This document shows positions 45,001-56,300 of a stretch of 64,000 bases of DNA, one piece after another. The DNA lies in contig JAIPMN010000521.1 in NCBI GenBank assembly GCA_020650975.1, forward strand, positions 55,753-119,752, in the 5' to 3' direction. Every line of letters begins with the position of its first letter. Position 1 is the stretch's first letter. Origin of the DNA: Apostichopus californicus. Taxonomy: Eukaryota; Echinodermata; Holothuroidea; Aspidochirotida; Stichopodidae. The translations under genes and the position numbers were made by a program. The notes below the pieces were generated by a model. That model had not been told where the DNA came from, did no database searches, and saw only the letters and a list, made by a program, of their open reading frames with translations.

Positions 45001-48000
45001 GAGTCTGTTAAAGTTATACAGTTCTAAAGCCAAAATGGTACGTTTCAGAACAAAATTAGAATGATATTAGAATGAATTAGAATGGATATAATAGTACAAA
45101 TATCTAGAAGGAATCCCTCACCCAACACCACTGAAGAAACGACACACTAGGAACAACCAAAACGACTGAGCAAAGCTGGAACAGAGTCCAAAGATGGCAT
45201 TCATTGCTAGGGAGTAAACCAGGATACCTTTACGTCCTTTGATGTCTGCTAGAGCTCCCCACACATAACCACCGACCATCATCCCTGCAGAAATAAGGGA
45301 GCACGTAGTAGTTACAAGCTGATGGAGAAGATGATTATAAATAACATCAAATGTGAAATAAAGAGTACACCAGGTGACAAGGAGAGAAAAGAAAAGAGGC
45401 AAAAATGGGGTTATATAGTGATACTGTGGCAGGTGGTTTTCAGAGGTCATCTGAGCCTTAACACCCCCCCCCCCCCCAAGAGTGATAAAAATTGCTTTAA
45501 AATAGTACTTTCAAAAGTATGACCCTTTCTGACCTTATTTTATTGATATTATTTTCAGACATCAATGAAAGAAGGACAGAAAAGGGTGTTAATAAAGTGC
45601 TTATCCTTTGAAAGAAGCAGTTTAGCAGCCTCAGCTTGGAAAAACATCATGCTAAGATAAAAGGTCAGGCCATCTAATGTTTTAGATTGATAAGTGTTAA
45701 ATTAGGTAATAGGATATCTCAGAAAGGGAAGCTGCTGGAAGAGTGGTACTGTACCTAACTGCTTGCGATAATGAAATAATTGTTAGATTCAAATATCAGA
45801 AGAACTTTGGAACTGTAAAACACACAGTTTCCTTAAATATTATGGGAGTGGTCAACTTATGAAGGAAAGTAAAGACAAAGTCTCACCTATAAATATGATC
45901 GAATTCAGAATGCCTTTGTCCACATCAGAAAGACCCAAATCCTTACTGGCCACAGGGAGTAAAAAGGAGACACTCAAAATCTCTACAGAGTCGCTTATCT
46001 GTGCCCAACCGCAGAGAGCCAGGAGTAGAAAATTAAACTTTCCAAACCCTTTGAAAACAACATGGAATATTATAGCAATTAGTATTAAATACTGCATGTG
46101 ACATCACACTGCATTAACAGTACAAGACAAAGGCAACCCATATGCAAAACATGTGTAGAGCATTCATGCAACATCTGATGCCCCCCCCCCCCACCTCCCT
46201 CAATAGGTGTATAAAGGGGACCCAATACAACTTTTGAGGCAAGGAGTACCTGTTCACCAGACAAGGTTAATTTTTGAAGGACATGGACAAAAAAAAAGTC
46301 AGGATGATAGAGTGGGATGAACTTGAATGTGGAGATGGAGATCCAGGGAGATGACTAGGAGGATGAGGGTATTTTTCTCATACCTTTGTAATTACACAAC
46401 TGACAACAGCCACAATATTCCATATGGAAGAAGTTTGAAATAATATTTACTGAAAGCATATTATTCAGAAAAATCAATTGCAAATGAACAGAAAGTACAA
46501 AACCTGTCTTAATAAATAATGTTTTGTATATGCCCCATGCAAACTCAAAGTAAAGGCATTGTCACAGGGTTGTAAGGGGTCCTTCCTTTAAATATACCAA
46601 ACATACTGGCTGGATATACTCTCCCAAATGACATTCGTCACCACTCTCAGGAAAAGGTAATGTAACAGCTCAAAATTTATTACTTAGTCCACTTACATTA
46701 ATTACCAAATTCTCTGTCTCCACACAATTCCTCCTTCCCTGCCCCCTATCCCCCGTCCCTCCACCCCATCCCAGAAAGAGAAAGATGAAAGCTTGCTGTG
46801 TTTTTTGTTAATACCAACCAAGGAGATTACAACTGCATTATAATCTCGATCCTGAGCCAAAGTAGACATTCTATAATATTTTGTCTAACCTGTTTCCTTG
46901 AGAGCAACTTCATAGTTGGCCGATGAAGGATTCTGAAGCTGTCCTGAAAATTGAAAACCAATCATGATAAATTCATCAACCATTTTCCATAATTTGAGCA
47001 ATTTTGTTAGAGGATATTTAGAGATTTGTAGTTGTTGTGATTTCCTGAGCATTGCAGTATTAGAGTTTAGTTTTTTCCTCAATATAACACAATTGATCAA
47101 ATTAAGTTTAGACTGTTTCAGAACATGAAATATTTATTCCATTTTATTCCAAAAATGATATCTCTGAGAGAGTTTTTACGTTACTAGTAGTCACATACAA
47201 AGATCAAATCCGAACTTTTTAAACTTACAGATCTGTCTTTATAATTTGAAAGATAATTTGACTAGAAAAGCTTCTGTACTGAACTGCATTGCTTCTCAGA
47301 CACTGGTATTTGATCACCTGATAGCAACCATGCATTAAATGAAAACCATCCTAAATATCTGATTTCAAGAGTTTCAATGCTTTCATTATTGAATTTGTGT
47401 CAGAATTATTTCATAGCAAAGTGTTCAAATTTTTTAATTTTTTATTTGTGCTTTGTTTTAACTCTATTTGTTTGTGTGAAATGTAAATAATGGAAGAAAT
47501 ACCCACATACTATTCTTTCCAGAACTTTCATGTTGTACTTGTTATAGTTGCATTAAAACAAAGGATTGTACTTTAACCCAGGGCCAGTTACGATCATCTA
47601 AGTGAACACTGGATGCAGTAATTCTGCTCTCTTCAATAAGCGTTTTAATAGGTCCCAGTATGCATGCATGACTCCATTTTTATTAAACGTACCATCATGG
47701 AAATTGCCTAATATTTTGTCAATGTTTGTCAAAATACAAAACAATGTACATGTGCATGTTGGTAACTACGTATTGCAAAGACTACAGATAAGAAGAAATT
47801 AGAGAAAGTTATTCCACAATGAATAACCTTTGCCAGTTCAAAGTTGTCATAATTGGACCCACCATGCTATATAGTACTAGATTGCATACTGTAAAATCCA
47901 GTATATACCTATAAACATAATGTTACCTTAGTCCACGTACTTTATAGTATCTCACTAGTAATGATGAAATTGAGCATACACTTTGAAATCGTATACTGTG

Positions 48001-48344
48001 GGACTCATCATTTTTTTGTAATATTGACGAGTCACTGTAAGTAGGAGCCAACCAAATGGTAATAACCACATAATATTAATTAGAATGAGGGGTATCTGGG
48101 TAAGTGTGCATATAGCAGCCTCAAAGTGGCACTGCAAGTTCAACCATGGAGGTAAAACAGTTTTACCTCCATGTTTGAACCAAATGCAAAATGGAGTGAG
48201 CTTGTCACTATCTAAATACTAACTTAGGGAAGAACAGGGTGAAATGAACTAACTACCTGTAAATTCTTTGTTTTCGTAATTTTCATCACTACTGCAACCA
48301 ATCAGATCTGTTGTCTCGTCGGTACTAATATGTACGTTGCTCAT
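38887..48344 (-). CDS. SV2-family major facilitator transporter, complete, 10 exons, 517 aa
   Basis: Exons in transcript order: 48344-48257, 46943-46890, 46048-45887, 45284-45122, 44187-43908, 43674-43591, 42767-42598, 41232-41024, 40000-39841, 39070-38887. All have GT-AG borders, all phases join, and the total is 1,554 bases including TGA. It has a twelve-helix MFS layout: motif A GALADIKGRKG at residues 111-121, SGVGVGGTIPVVFSYF at 153-168, PESPKFLLE at 241-249, a basic central loop at about 275-300, and a second motif A DRLGRR at 395-400. The SGVG-GG-IP-VFSYF and AWWIIP signatures match synaptic vesicle glycoprotein 2 rather than SVOP. The luminal loop between helices 7 and 8 is only about 30 residues (one NGT glycosylation site), so the long pentapeptide-repeat loop of vertebrate SV2 is missing. 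The substrate is unknown. It could be neuronal, but invertebrate members of this group are often expressed elsewhere. Confidence 0.92.
39259..39310 (+). repeat. G-rich run and (GGAT)n
   Basis: Four or more G runs (GGGGGTGGGGGAGGGGGTGG...) followed by (GGAT)n, in the last intron of the SV2-like gene. Potential G-quadruplex on the + strand, i.e. the template side for that gene. Confidence 0.8.
39465..39830 (+). repeat. Purine-only GA-rich minisatellite beside an exon donor
   Basis: About 365 bases made of variants of GGGGGAGATGAGAGG and GATATGAGAGGAAATTGAGA, almost purely purine on the + strand (pyrimidine in the transcript). It ends about 10 bases from the exon 9 donor of the SV2-like gene. 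Irregular units of about 10-20 bases nest in longer periods. Confidence 0.9.
39841..41232 (-). CDS. SV2-like exons 8-9: luminal loop, helices 8-10
   Basis: Exons are 41232-41024 and 40000-39841. Exon 8: YYGLWMWFPQIFAEVEYNNG, NGT glycosylation site, ALSNLPGNVITILFIDRLGR (LPGN plus second motif A). Exon 9: AFSLILSGVSVFFIWFV, LSFGGASVIAWNTLNVLGVE and LYPTHLR, the ELYP-x-R motif typical of this MFS branch. A microsatellite-like array ends within four bases of the exon 8 donor, and a purine-rich minisatellite ends about 10 bases from the exon 9 donor. Confidence 0.9.
40631..41020 (+). repeat. About 20-bp array (ATCCATCAGAATAGGTATAT), 17 copies
   Basis: Unit of 18-24 bases with variable (TA)n length, 17 full copies plus a partial one, running to within four bases of the end of SV2-like exon 8 (41024). 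The exon border itself reads CCCATCAGAAATC, very like the unit core CCATCAGAAT. Confidence 0.95.
41368..42205 (+). repeat. 84-bp minisatellite, about 10 copies
   Basis: The 84-base unit starts GACACCTGGTTG and includes CACACAGGTAGACCAGCA and AGATCATGTCAGCATGTTG. Ten copies with few changes fill most of the intron between SV2-like exons 8 and 7. Because 84 is divisible by three, it produces an artificial repeat ORF on both strands. Confidence 0.95.
42598..42767 (-). CDS. SV2-like exon 7: central loop and helix 7
   Basis: Phase 0 in, phase 2 out. Basic loop NKVKRRSESRTSS, then VIN-TLQLFDTPLLRISIALMAIVFCLSFG, which joins YYGLWMWFP in the next exon. The SF-YYGL--WFP junction is the SV2 helix 7 hallmark. 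Confidence 0.88.
42885..43060 (-). repeat. Dispersed repeat, copy in SV2-like intron
   Basis: The reverse complement matches 49780-49950 closely (CACGCACAGAATACAGACAG, then AACACAAAGAGATAGATG and AAACAGTGGAGGGACAAA). No coding capacity. Likely a transposon tail or SINE-like fragment. Confidence 0.75.
43591..44187 (-). CDS. SV2-like exons 5-6: helices 4-6 and start of central loop
   Basis: Exons are 44187-43908 and 43674-43591. They encode VGGTIPVVFSYFGEF, HRGAMISALSTCWMLGNI, LAWWIIP, SWRVFIAVCVLPAASSA and the PESPKFLLE motif that ends the first six helices in MFS sugar/organic-ion transporters. Exon 6 (VGKEEQALSVLRKLYRRNNK) starts the cytoplasmic loop, matching the GK-DEAW-VLK-V stretch of SV2. 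Confidence 0.9.
45122..46943 (-). CDS. SV2-like exons 2-4: helices 1-4 region
   Basis: Exons are 46943-46890 (54 bases), 46048-45887 and 45284-45122. They encode the GFGKF entry, helix 1 (FNFLLLALCGWAQISDSVEI), SVSFLLPVASKDLGL, then GMMVGGYVWGALADIKGRKG with MFS motif A between helices 2 and 3, and CRFFSGVG. The acidic D67 and E70 in helix 1 correspond to the SDSVE / MADGVE position conserved in SV2 relatives. Confidence 0.9.
46049..48256 (-). other. SV2-like introns 1-2
   Basis: Apart from the 54-base exon at 46890-46943 and the hairpin at 48138-48180, no exon or named element is seen. Contains C homopolymers at 46180-46192. Confidence 0.55.
48138..48180. repeat. 21-bp-arm hairpin in SV2-like upstream intron
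   Basis: GTTCAACCATGGAGGTAAAA(C) at 48138-48158 and its inverse at 48160-48180, 20 of 21 positions paired, one-base loop. It lies about 80 bases from the exon 1 donor, on the intron side. Preceded by AAAGTGGCACTG, which recurs at about 36825, so it may be a small foldback element. Confidence 0.8.
48257..48344 (-). CDS. SV2-like exon 1: start codon and cytoplasmic N-terminus
   Basis: ATG at 48344-48342 opens MSNVHISTDETTDLIGCSSD and runs to the donor ACAG|gtagtt after 48257, phase 1. It joins exactly to the 54-base exon 2 (GQLQNPSS ... EVALKETG), which in turn joins FGKFNFLLLA. A short acidic N-terminus followed by an EVAL---GFGKF segment is what SV2/SVOP proteins have before helix 1. This supports the start, although a further upstream non-coding exon cannot be excluded. 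Confidence 0.75.
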
Positions 48345-51300
48345 AATGCAATATATATTCCCAGCAACCTCTGGTAACTGTGGTACATGCCTTCGATCGC
48401 TTCACCACTGCAGAAGACCAAACCCGTTCAACTTATGCAGAACACCAGCTAATGCAGTTTCAGCTGTTGCTCATAAGCTTTACCTACATAGAATATTCAT
48501 GCTAATGCAAATATTTTATCCAAGCAGATGATTTACTTGATAGATTGGCAGTACTTGAAAATGTTTTGACACATCAAATGATCGCGTAGACTTACATGCA
48601 GTATGCAACTTGGCTATTATCACTGCTTCGTTCATGCTCGGCGGCGCAGAGGTTTGTTCACAGACAGCTGATGTACACAATTAACCAGGACCACGTGAAC
48701 TGTGACCTATTTCAGGGATCGCCTCAAACTGTTTCTCAATTAGAAATCCTCTGGGGTGTGACGTGTAATTGCACTTTCATACTGTCTGTCCTTTCATTTT
48801 GTGCAATGACGCGCAGATAGTCTGACAGCATTTCATGTGGCGGTCATTTCAAATGAATGAAATCATGACAGTATTATGGTTTGCGTTTGCAAGGGGTAGT
48901 ATAATAACTATGGTGATATTAATCAACAACTTTGGTATGGAATTTGTTACAAATTGTGACGGACGTCGGCTGAAAGTGCCGAGAAATTTCCTATTCTTGT
49001 CCCATGATCACGTCACAAAAGTTGTCTGTGACTGATTGCTCATGTACCAAGACTCCTAACTCATGATCGAAAGGAAAGTATTATTTTAGTTTCTTTCAAA
49101 ATTGAATTGAGAATTCGACAGTAAACTCATCATACACGTCTCTCGGTGGTATAACTGCCATGTACTTCGGACATCATACCTGCCTTTCTATGCGTGATGA
49201 AGTGGATCACAGCACGTGGAGTGTGATATCATCACCGTAGTTTTCTCTCATGTAAAGCTTTAGTCAAGGCTTTCCTAAGTACTTTTCTTGTTCTTAAATC
49301 CAGGAACGTAGCTAGACTTCTGTTTTTATGGGGCCAACCCTTTTCGGCAGGTGGGGGGATCTGAATTTTTTTTGTGAGAGCAAACAAATATTTGGGCGGC
49401 CTAGCCCCCCCCCCCCCCTCCCCTACATCTCCAACTTGTGGCAATGCCACTGGCTTTATTCTTGAAATGTGACACCGTATGTGGAGTGTTGCTTAGCTTA
49501 CCCTGTTATCAGGATGTCTGAAGGATTTCCTGAATACAACTTTTATAGTAAAGTTGTTTTGGTGATATACCATAACTAAGTATAGACCGCCTTCAGTTCC
49601 TCGGATTTTAGTCACCACTAAAAGTTTTGAATACTAAAATTGTCAAAGAGATATTCCAAAACTCTCCTAACTAAATTGTGTAAAAGCAGGGAGCTGCTAC
49701 TCTAACGTAAAAGTAAGTTGGCCTGACGTTTCGATCCTAGCAGGATCTTCTTCAAAAGGCTATATGACAAGTAACAGTAACAGAAGGGACATAAACACGC
49801 ACAGAATACAGACAGGTTAATGAGCAATGTGAACACAAAGAGATAGATGTAAGGGGATTAGTAGACAATTAAGGGACGGAGAGAAGAAAGAAAGAAACCA
49901 ACAGGGAAGAGGAGAGGTAGGATATAAACAGTGGAGGGACAAACAAATGATTAAGGGAAGGGGGTAGGGAATAAACTGAAGAAGGACAAAGACAGAAAGG
50001 TGTGGAGAAAAAAGGGGGGAAGAGAGCTATGAGAAGAGTAGTGATGGGGAGGGGGACCAGGGGGGTTATTATACTTACAAATTTATTAAATTTGAAACTT
50101 TGTGGCAAACTGTCTATAGCCAATTTTGGTGTGGTGAACCTGATTGATATTGTAGGCTGCAGAGTGGGGAACCAGTGAGTGGCTAAAGGCGTATATATTG
50201 GTTTTGTGTCTAGGATAGAGGTAGATGCAGGTTTGGCTTACTTCATGCTTATATCTCCACAAGCACTTAATTTCTCAATCAGCTTTTCCAGTAGCCAATC
50301 GAAAAAAAAACCATTCTGTGGTTTTAATTTGATTGTTTCTGTCTGCCATTTTAAAGGGAGCAGTAGTGTGTGTGCGTGTGTGAGGGGGGGGGGGTGTGCT
50401 TTTGCTCACGTAGGCTAGATTGTAGGACAAAAGACACAATGTTGTCGTCTTAGCATTACATATGAACACTTTACTATAAGCATGTTGAAAACTTGTGTAG
50501 GAGACAACAGGTAAACTATTGACGGGTATGCATGCTAAATAAATACTTACGCCCTCTAATTTGTTGCACTACCTTACAAGTCACTCAGCTGTATGGGCGC
50601 TTTCTCACCGGAGAGCGAATTGCCTTACTATGCATACCTCAAATTAACCGTCTTTTTTGGTCAGTATGTGAAGAGAATATAATCCCGTTTGACAAATCCA
50701 TCAACATTACTCTATACGTAAGAGCGATGAGGCCAATGTTAGACACAAACTCCATCTATACCTTAATTAGTCATCTTCCTATCTGAGCCTAATTCCAAAT
50801 ATTTCGTTTTCTTGCTTGACATGAATCTATTTGTGAAAGTGCCTAAAAAAAGTACTCAGTTGGGGAGAAAGGCTCTTTGTGGTCTAAATTCAGTAGCAAT
50901 TTACAATACTTTTTAAGGTAGAGCAGCCGTCTGTATACGGTTAGAGGTGTAGCCTATATACACAGTATGGTGGCTGTCATCGTGTCTGTTAATTAAAACT
51001 CTCGCGAGAATCTAGGTAATTTTGACAAATTTCTAAAAAATGAAATCTGATCTAATGCATATAGACAGCGTCATATTGTCTTAAATGATGAAACATTCAG
51101 TACGAGATTTGATCTATTTCAGAGACACGCTTCTGAAAATTACTGAACCAATAATAAGGACACAACTGATAGGCCTACAACACCTTACACATTATCTGAG
51201 TCATTTTATCCTATACCAAAACAATATAACATAAATGATCCTTTTTTAATAGAAAATGTCGTTTTCGTTTCTTCTTTATGAATTTTTGGTTGTTGCTCAT

Positions 51301-51568
51301 GCATATGCAAGTAGTATCAAGTTATACTGCACCAATGGAGGCAATTGTACAGTGAACAAAATAACGCGTGTATTGTCCATCGTTTGCCTCTAAATGGTCA
51401 CTTTGAACGAGGAGATTTGGTTTAAACGTTCAGCTCCCTGGCGCGAAACGAAACTAGTAATGGGGTCAATAAAAGTATAAGCGACGTACACTCACAAGTA
51501 CGGAATGGAGCGGCGTATAGTTCGCGATAGAGAGGCGTATAGCTGTACGGGATGGAAGCTGAAAGTTG
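48345..51568. other. Upstream of the SV2-like gene, no gene recognised
   Basis: Should contain the promoter and 5' UTR of the SV2-like gene, but no core element could be assigned. It holds the dispersed repeat at 49690-49990 and a possible decayed hAT-like remnant at about 49300-49455 (C/G runs, end TGCCACTGG, no target duplication found). Confidence 0.5.
49690..49990 (+). repeat. Dispersed repeat, longer copy
   Basis: Begins GTTGGCCTGACGTTTCGATC and AGGATCTTCTTCA, then shares about 170 bases with the inverted copy at 42885-43060. The outer part is absent from that copy, so this one is less truncated. The family is not identified. Confidence 0.7.
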
Positions 51569-51751
51569 CACATATTTCCTTTTTTTTCTACAGTGATTTA
51601 CTTACTGGGACCGCGTGGTGACAAATTGTGTACCCCCCCCCCCGCCCCATCCTCNNNNNNNNNNCACATATTTCCTTTTTTTCTACAGTGATTTACTTAC
51701 TGGGACCGCGTGGTGACAAATTGTGTACCACCCCCCCCCCGCCCCATCCTC
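51569..51751. other. 10-N gap flanked by a duplicated 86-base sequence
   Basis: 51569-51654 and 51665-51751 are nearly identical (CACATATTTCC ... GCCCCATCCTC), differing only in homopolymer lengths and one base, with 10 N between. This is the typical mark of two contig ends that overlap but were not merged. Confidence 0.9.
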
Positions 51752-54700
51752 GCCCCTCCTGCGCTCACCACCTAATCCACATATCTCCAACGAATTGACA
51801 GTTCGGCTACTTTCAGTTTGCGTTCATCTGATTATTATATCTCAATTTACCTCCATCGTCAATCCTCTGACCTTGCCATCATTTACCTCATGAACACAAT
51901 GTGTATGTAAATTGCAAATGAAATTGTAGATAACATCAAAATCACTATACAAAACCAATACCATAATGAGTCATAGTCATTGTTTTAAAATGTTTGATGA
52001 GTAAAACCGTGATGAATGATATTGAATCATATGACCTTTTTAACTAACAATATTCCATTCTTAACCTACGACGTTAATGTGGACATTCTACAGAGGTTAT
52101 TAATCGAGTCCCACATCTTCCGTCAGTGTTTTTATTTGCTTAATTTTCTTTTTCAAAAGTTCCTTCTTGTTTTGTTATAGTCACACCATGAAAATATGTG
52201 ATATCATTCTTTGAATATCAGTTAGAACATGAAAACATTAACTGGGATGGATCATTTATACTACATTTGTAATGATTTTCGTATTGTAAAGATTTCACGA
52301 TGTATTCCAGCAATACAATTTAAATGTTCTCTAATATTCTCTTCATAAGAGGACTATAATTTTCATCGTTAAATCTATTCGGCTCGACTGCTGAGGGGTT
52401 TTCCCGCACAAGGCGTGAAGCCCATCGTCATTGGTCAATAACTTATTACGTCATACATAGCTGAGAATAAAGGTGCGTTTTGGTAATTCCGAAACCAGCC
52501 AAACATAACAGTTCTAATTGTTTTTGTTCAGTCGATCCCTCAAATGAGGTCGACATAACACCAGTTCATTAGGGCTTTATATATACCGTTTGTAACGCGG
52601 TAGAGGCATCAAATTTACAGCATAAAGTCTAAAACTTGCAATCTTCCGTAACACAATCAATCAGTTGGTCATTATACCTCAGACCAAACGTACGTAAACG
52701 ATAATTGTTAGTAATTTTCTTACCGCAATATGTAACCGCACTCGAGCACCATCAAGTATTGAGTGACTAATTGATGAGACCGACATTGGGGACGTATAGG
52801 TCTCAGGCCCTTTCCAGCACTCACCCGCCCCCCCCCCCCAACACGCACACAAAAAAATGAAAGTAGTTATAATGAAAGCATTTTAGATTGGCGAATTCCG
52901 CAGATCTATGGCGCATGAAACTTCATCAGAGAAACTTTAACCCACTAAACCTGCCTTTATCGGCTCCGACCGGTGGTAGACGATATGAAATATTTCATTA
53001 AACCCACGGGTCCACCGCTCAGTATCCAAATCCGCCCGCCGTTTACCCACCGGTAGACCAACTTCGGCCCACCGGCTGTGCGCTAGCAACCGAGCCGATC
53101 GAGGGACAAATCTTTGTACACTGTAGTCACATGCCGGTTTGCATTCCGCATATTTCTACGCACCGTATATTATTCAATAAAGGCCGTAAAACACGGCGAC
53201 TATAATCTACCTCCCCTCACCGTCCACATGGCCCCTGTGACCCCTCCGATCCACCCTCTCCTTAAAAAATAAAAAATATAAGGAAACACACTCCGAATTG
53301 AAATTATTTTCGTTCGAATGGAAAGAATCCTGCAGAACTGATATTCCACCACAGCCTAACAGAAATTCATATCCCACCTCATAATTAATTACCCCAAATT
53401 TTCTTAATTATCATGAGCTGATAATACAATACCGCGCATTTGCAGGAGAACTGCCGCGCGCGATACTTAATGCAGCATTGCGCAAATACACACACACCTG
53501 GATTAGTGCACAACAAACGCCTGTCTCTATTACAGCGTTGAACATATACCCACCCGGCGTCTTTGTCAGTTTGACAACTCAAGTCGTCTGTTGTACTGTC
53601 AAAGTTCATTGACCATGAACTTCCGTTAGGCACAAGAATGACAAGTTTCACTGTATATGCCGGTACCGTGTTCTGAGTCAACCCGCATTCAGTTACAATA
53701 TTAACATTTATTGTAAAGACCCACTGTGATCACCATGCTAGATCACATAAAACAGCTTAGTTGAAAACCTAAACAAGTGTGGAAGTTTCTTCTGTCAAAA
53801 TTCTAGTATCGTTTGAGAAAGATGTTAGGGACTATCGAAAACTAATGCGATGTGAGCCGTCAATGAGATAAATACTTGCAGATTTAGTGTCAATGACACA
53901 CACATAGTGTTATCGTGTCAATTTGTACAATGTACCAAGTCCCACAATACAACATCTAGAACCTACACTCTGCGATTTTCGTATCGGAAACATGAAACAA
54001 ACATGACAAATTTTAAAATACACAAGACCCATCTATCTATACGATGTAAACGCGATCATGGAAAATTTGGAGTACTTGCACACACCACACAGAAATAATT
54101 ATTACAAGCCCGCGGCCTGTACGACTATATATTGATAATCAAATAGCAACTTTTATGCTTTCTTTTCACGTGTCATTTCATGAAACCCTAAACAAGCATT
54201 TGACTTTTCTATTTAGTCCACCCTCCCGACAGAATTGATGTATTTTCCTTGGCCAATACGTCTAGCAAAACTTCTTTGTATATACTCCGTTGATTGTAGG
54301 GCTACTTCAGTTTCCTTTGTTCCCACCAACAGCTTTTAAAGCTTTTTCACGTTTTGTTTTGTTACATACACTCCATACAGTGTCCACTGTGTTCATGTAT
54401 GTACGCACTGCATGTAATGACGTCACCCTCTGTACAATAATCCACATGCACACTTCGTTTATTTCTCAACTAAGCATTAATATCCGAAACCCTCGGAATT
54501 CTATCTCTTCTCATTTTGATCTTTATTGTGGTGGATTTTATGAGGATTATTGTACTATAACCACATAGGTGGTTGCTTTGATTCATCCTTCGGGGTCTGA
54601 GGTAAGTTTCATCTCATTTTTTTCATCTTTTAGAGTAAAATTTAGTCATAGAAAGTGTCAGTTTTTGTTCTCTTCAGTTATCTTCAAGTGCACTTTGTGT

Positions 54701-56300
54701 AAAATATCAAAAAGACATTTCCCGTCGCGGGTCTTGGAATTCCCACTAATTAATCAACCGCGTTGGTCAATAGTGATGGCACCTACGAGACATCTAATTT
54801 GTTTATGTGATAATTCCATCTTTTCACCCCATCATCAACGTTAATAAGGACACATGCTGTCCGTTTTTGTACAGATTTTGGGAATTTTTAAAATCACATT
54901 TTGTCTGCCTTGAGCGATGGAGTATCATTATCTTATTGTCGTCAAATGTGTTAAACCTCAGTGAGCGTAATGGCTTTGTTTGTAATACTTGCTTTGTACG
55001 ATTCACACGGCCATTTTATCAATCTCGTGTAGGGCAGGACGTAAGGTTTATATGCTTAGTTCGCAATGTCTGTTCAGTTCCAAACTTTCTCCGAAAGTTT
55101 TGCTAGATACGATGTCATTGGTTTGTTGAAATTTGGCGGGGACTTTTGACATAGTAAACTTGCCTGGTCAACGGTCCCTTCTGATTTCACGGGACCTAAA
55201 AATAACACTCTTGGGTAACACCTTACCTACTCCCATTTCATATTATTAGCAAAAAATCATTCATCATTTTCAAGCCAACTTAAGTGATATTTAATTTTAA
55301 GTGAATAACAAAGTTGACCAATCTTGACACAGCTGCAAAAAATCATGAGTTCGACATGAAACTTCCAACTGTAAAAAAAATCTAGATACTTTTCATCCAG
55401 TCATAGACTATAGGCAGTGAAATTCAGGGCATTGATCTTTAATTCGGTGCAGCATTCTTATGATTTCTGACCTGCTTCACAAATTTTTGAACTATTGGTA
55501 TCAGAAAAGTGAAAAAGAATGTCACCGCACACACTTTTGCTACGATCGTTGTTTTGATTAAGCGATGAAAACATCTAACCCTAACAATGTCATTCTCTTT
55601 CTAAACTACTTATAGTCCTCAACACGCAACAACTAATATTGTCATCCATATACTTACTATTTATAATGAAGTCTTAACCTTTGGTATGTAAACCATTACA
55701 CAACGCAAACCCCATTGTAGAACAAAGAGACTGATTCACAGTACTATAACAGACTATAGCTTTTTACTAGCTATCGTCATATCATGTCTAAAACTACCTC
55801 ACGCATAAATTGACTCTCGTTAGATCGCAACCATTTAATATGAAACAACAAGGCAAACAAAAAATGTAGTTACGGCGTTTATTACAATCAACCCGCTCAA
55901 CGGCATACTGGATGGGTGTTTTTGAAATTCTCTCATCTTCGTCAAATTTCAACTCTGTACTGTCTGGAATCTTCAAGAAAGTCGTGTAGGATGACTTGCG
56001 GACACTCTCTGGTTGTTACCTGTACAAGTTTAAGAAATTAGAGGTACTATAACGCTCCTTTTTAGCGTGTTATATTTCCCGAAATCCCAAATCCAATATG
56101 TCGCCGTCTGACATCGTTTTTCTTATACTCCCTTTTATTTTATTGATAATGTGACCCTTGTTGATGTGTTTTCTTTTTCTTTTCGCTTTCAAAACGTTGG
56201 TGTTTCTATTCGAGAAATTCATGACTTTTCCGGTTTCTATGTGCATTGAAACGTAGCTGTTATTGTCAGCCATTAATTTCAGATTTAATCGGTACCCGAA
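51752..56300. other. No gene recognised; CpG-richer patches
   Basis: A CpG-rich stretch lies at about 52960-53110 and a CCAAT plus CRE-like pair at 52430-52455. ORFs (for example 53385-53681 minus, 56070-56273 minus) have no recognisable homology or consistent splice context. Confidence 0.5.
52430..52455. promoter_or_regulatory. Possible CCAAT box plus CRE-like site
   Basis: CATTGGTCAAT (inverted CCAAT) is followed eight bases later by ATTACGTCAT, a CRE/ATF-like palindrome core. The spacing is promoter-like, but no transcript start or gene is linked to it. Confidence 0.12.

Noticed and set aside
49300-49455. Third hAT MITE
   Set aside because: C/G runs and a TGCCACTGG end resemble the family, but inverted repeats are poor and no 8-bp target duplication was found.
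55925-56020. Possible minus-strand terminal exon (VTTRECPQVILHDF... then stop)
   Set aside because: Reasonable acceptor, but two frames look equally open, no donor partner upstream in phase, and no recognised family.
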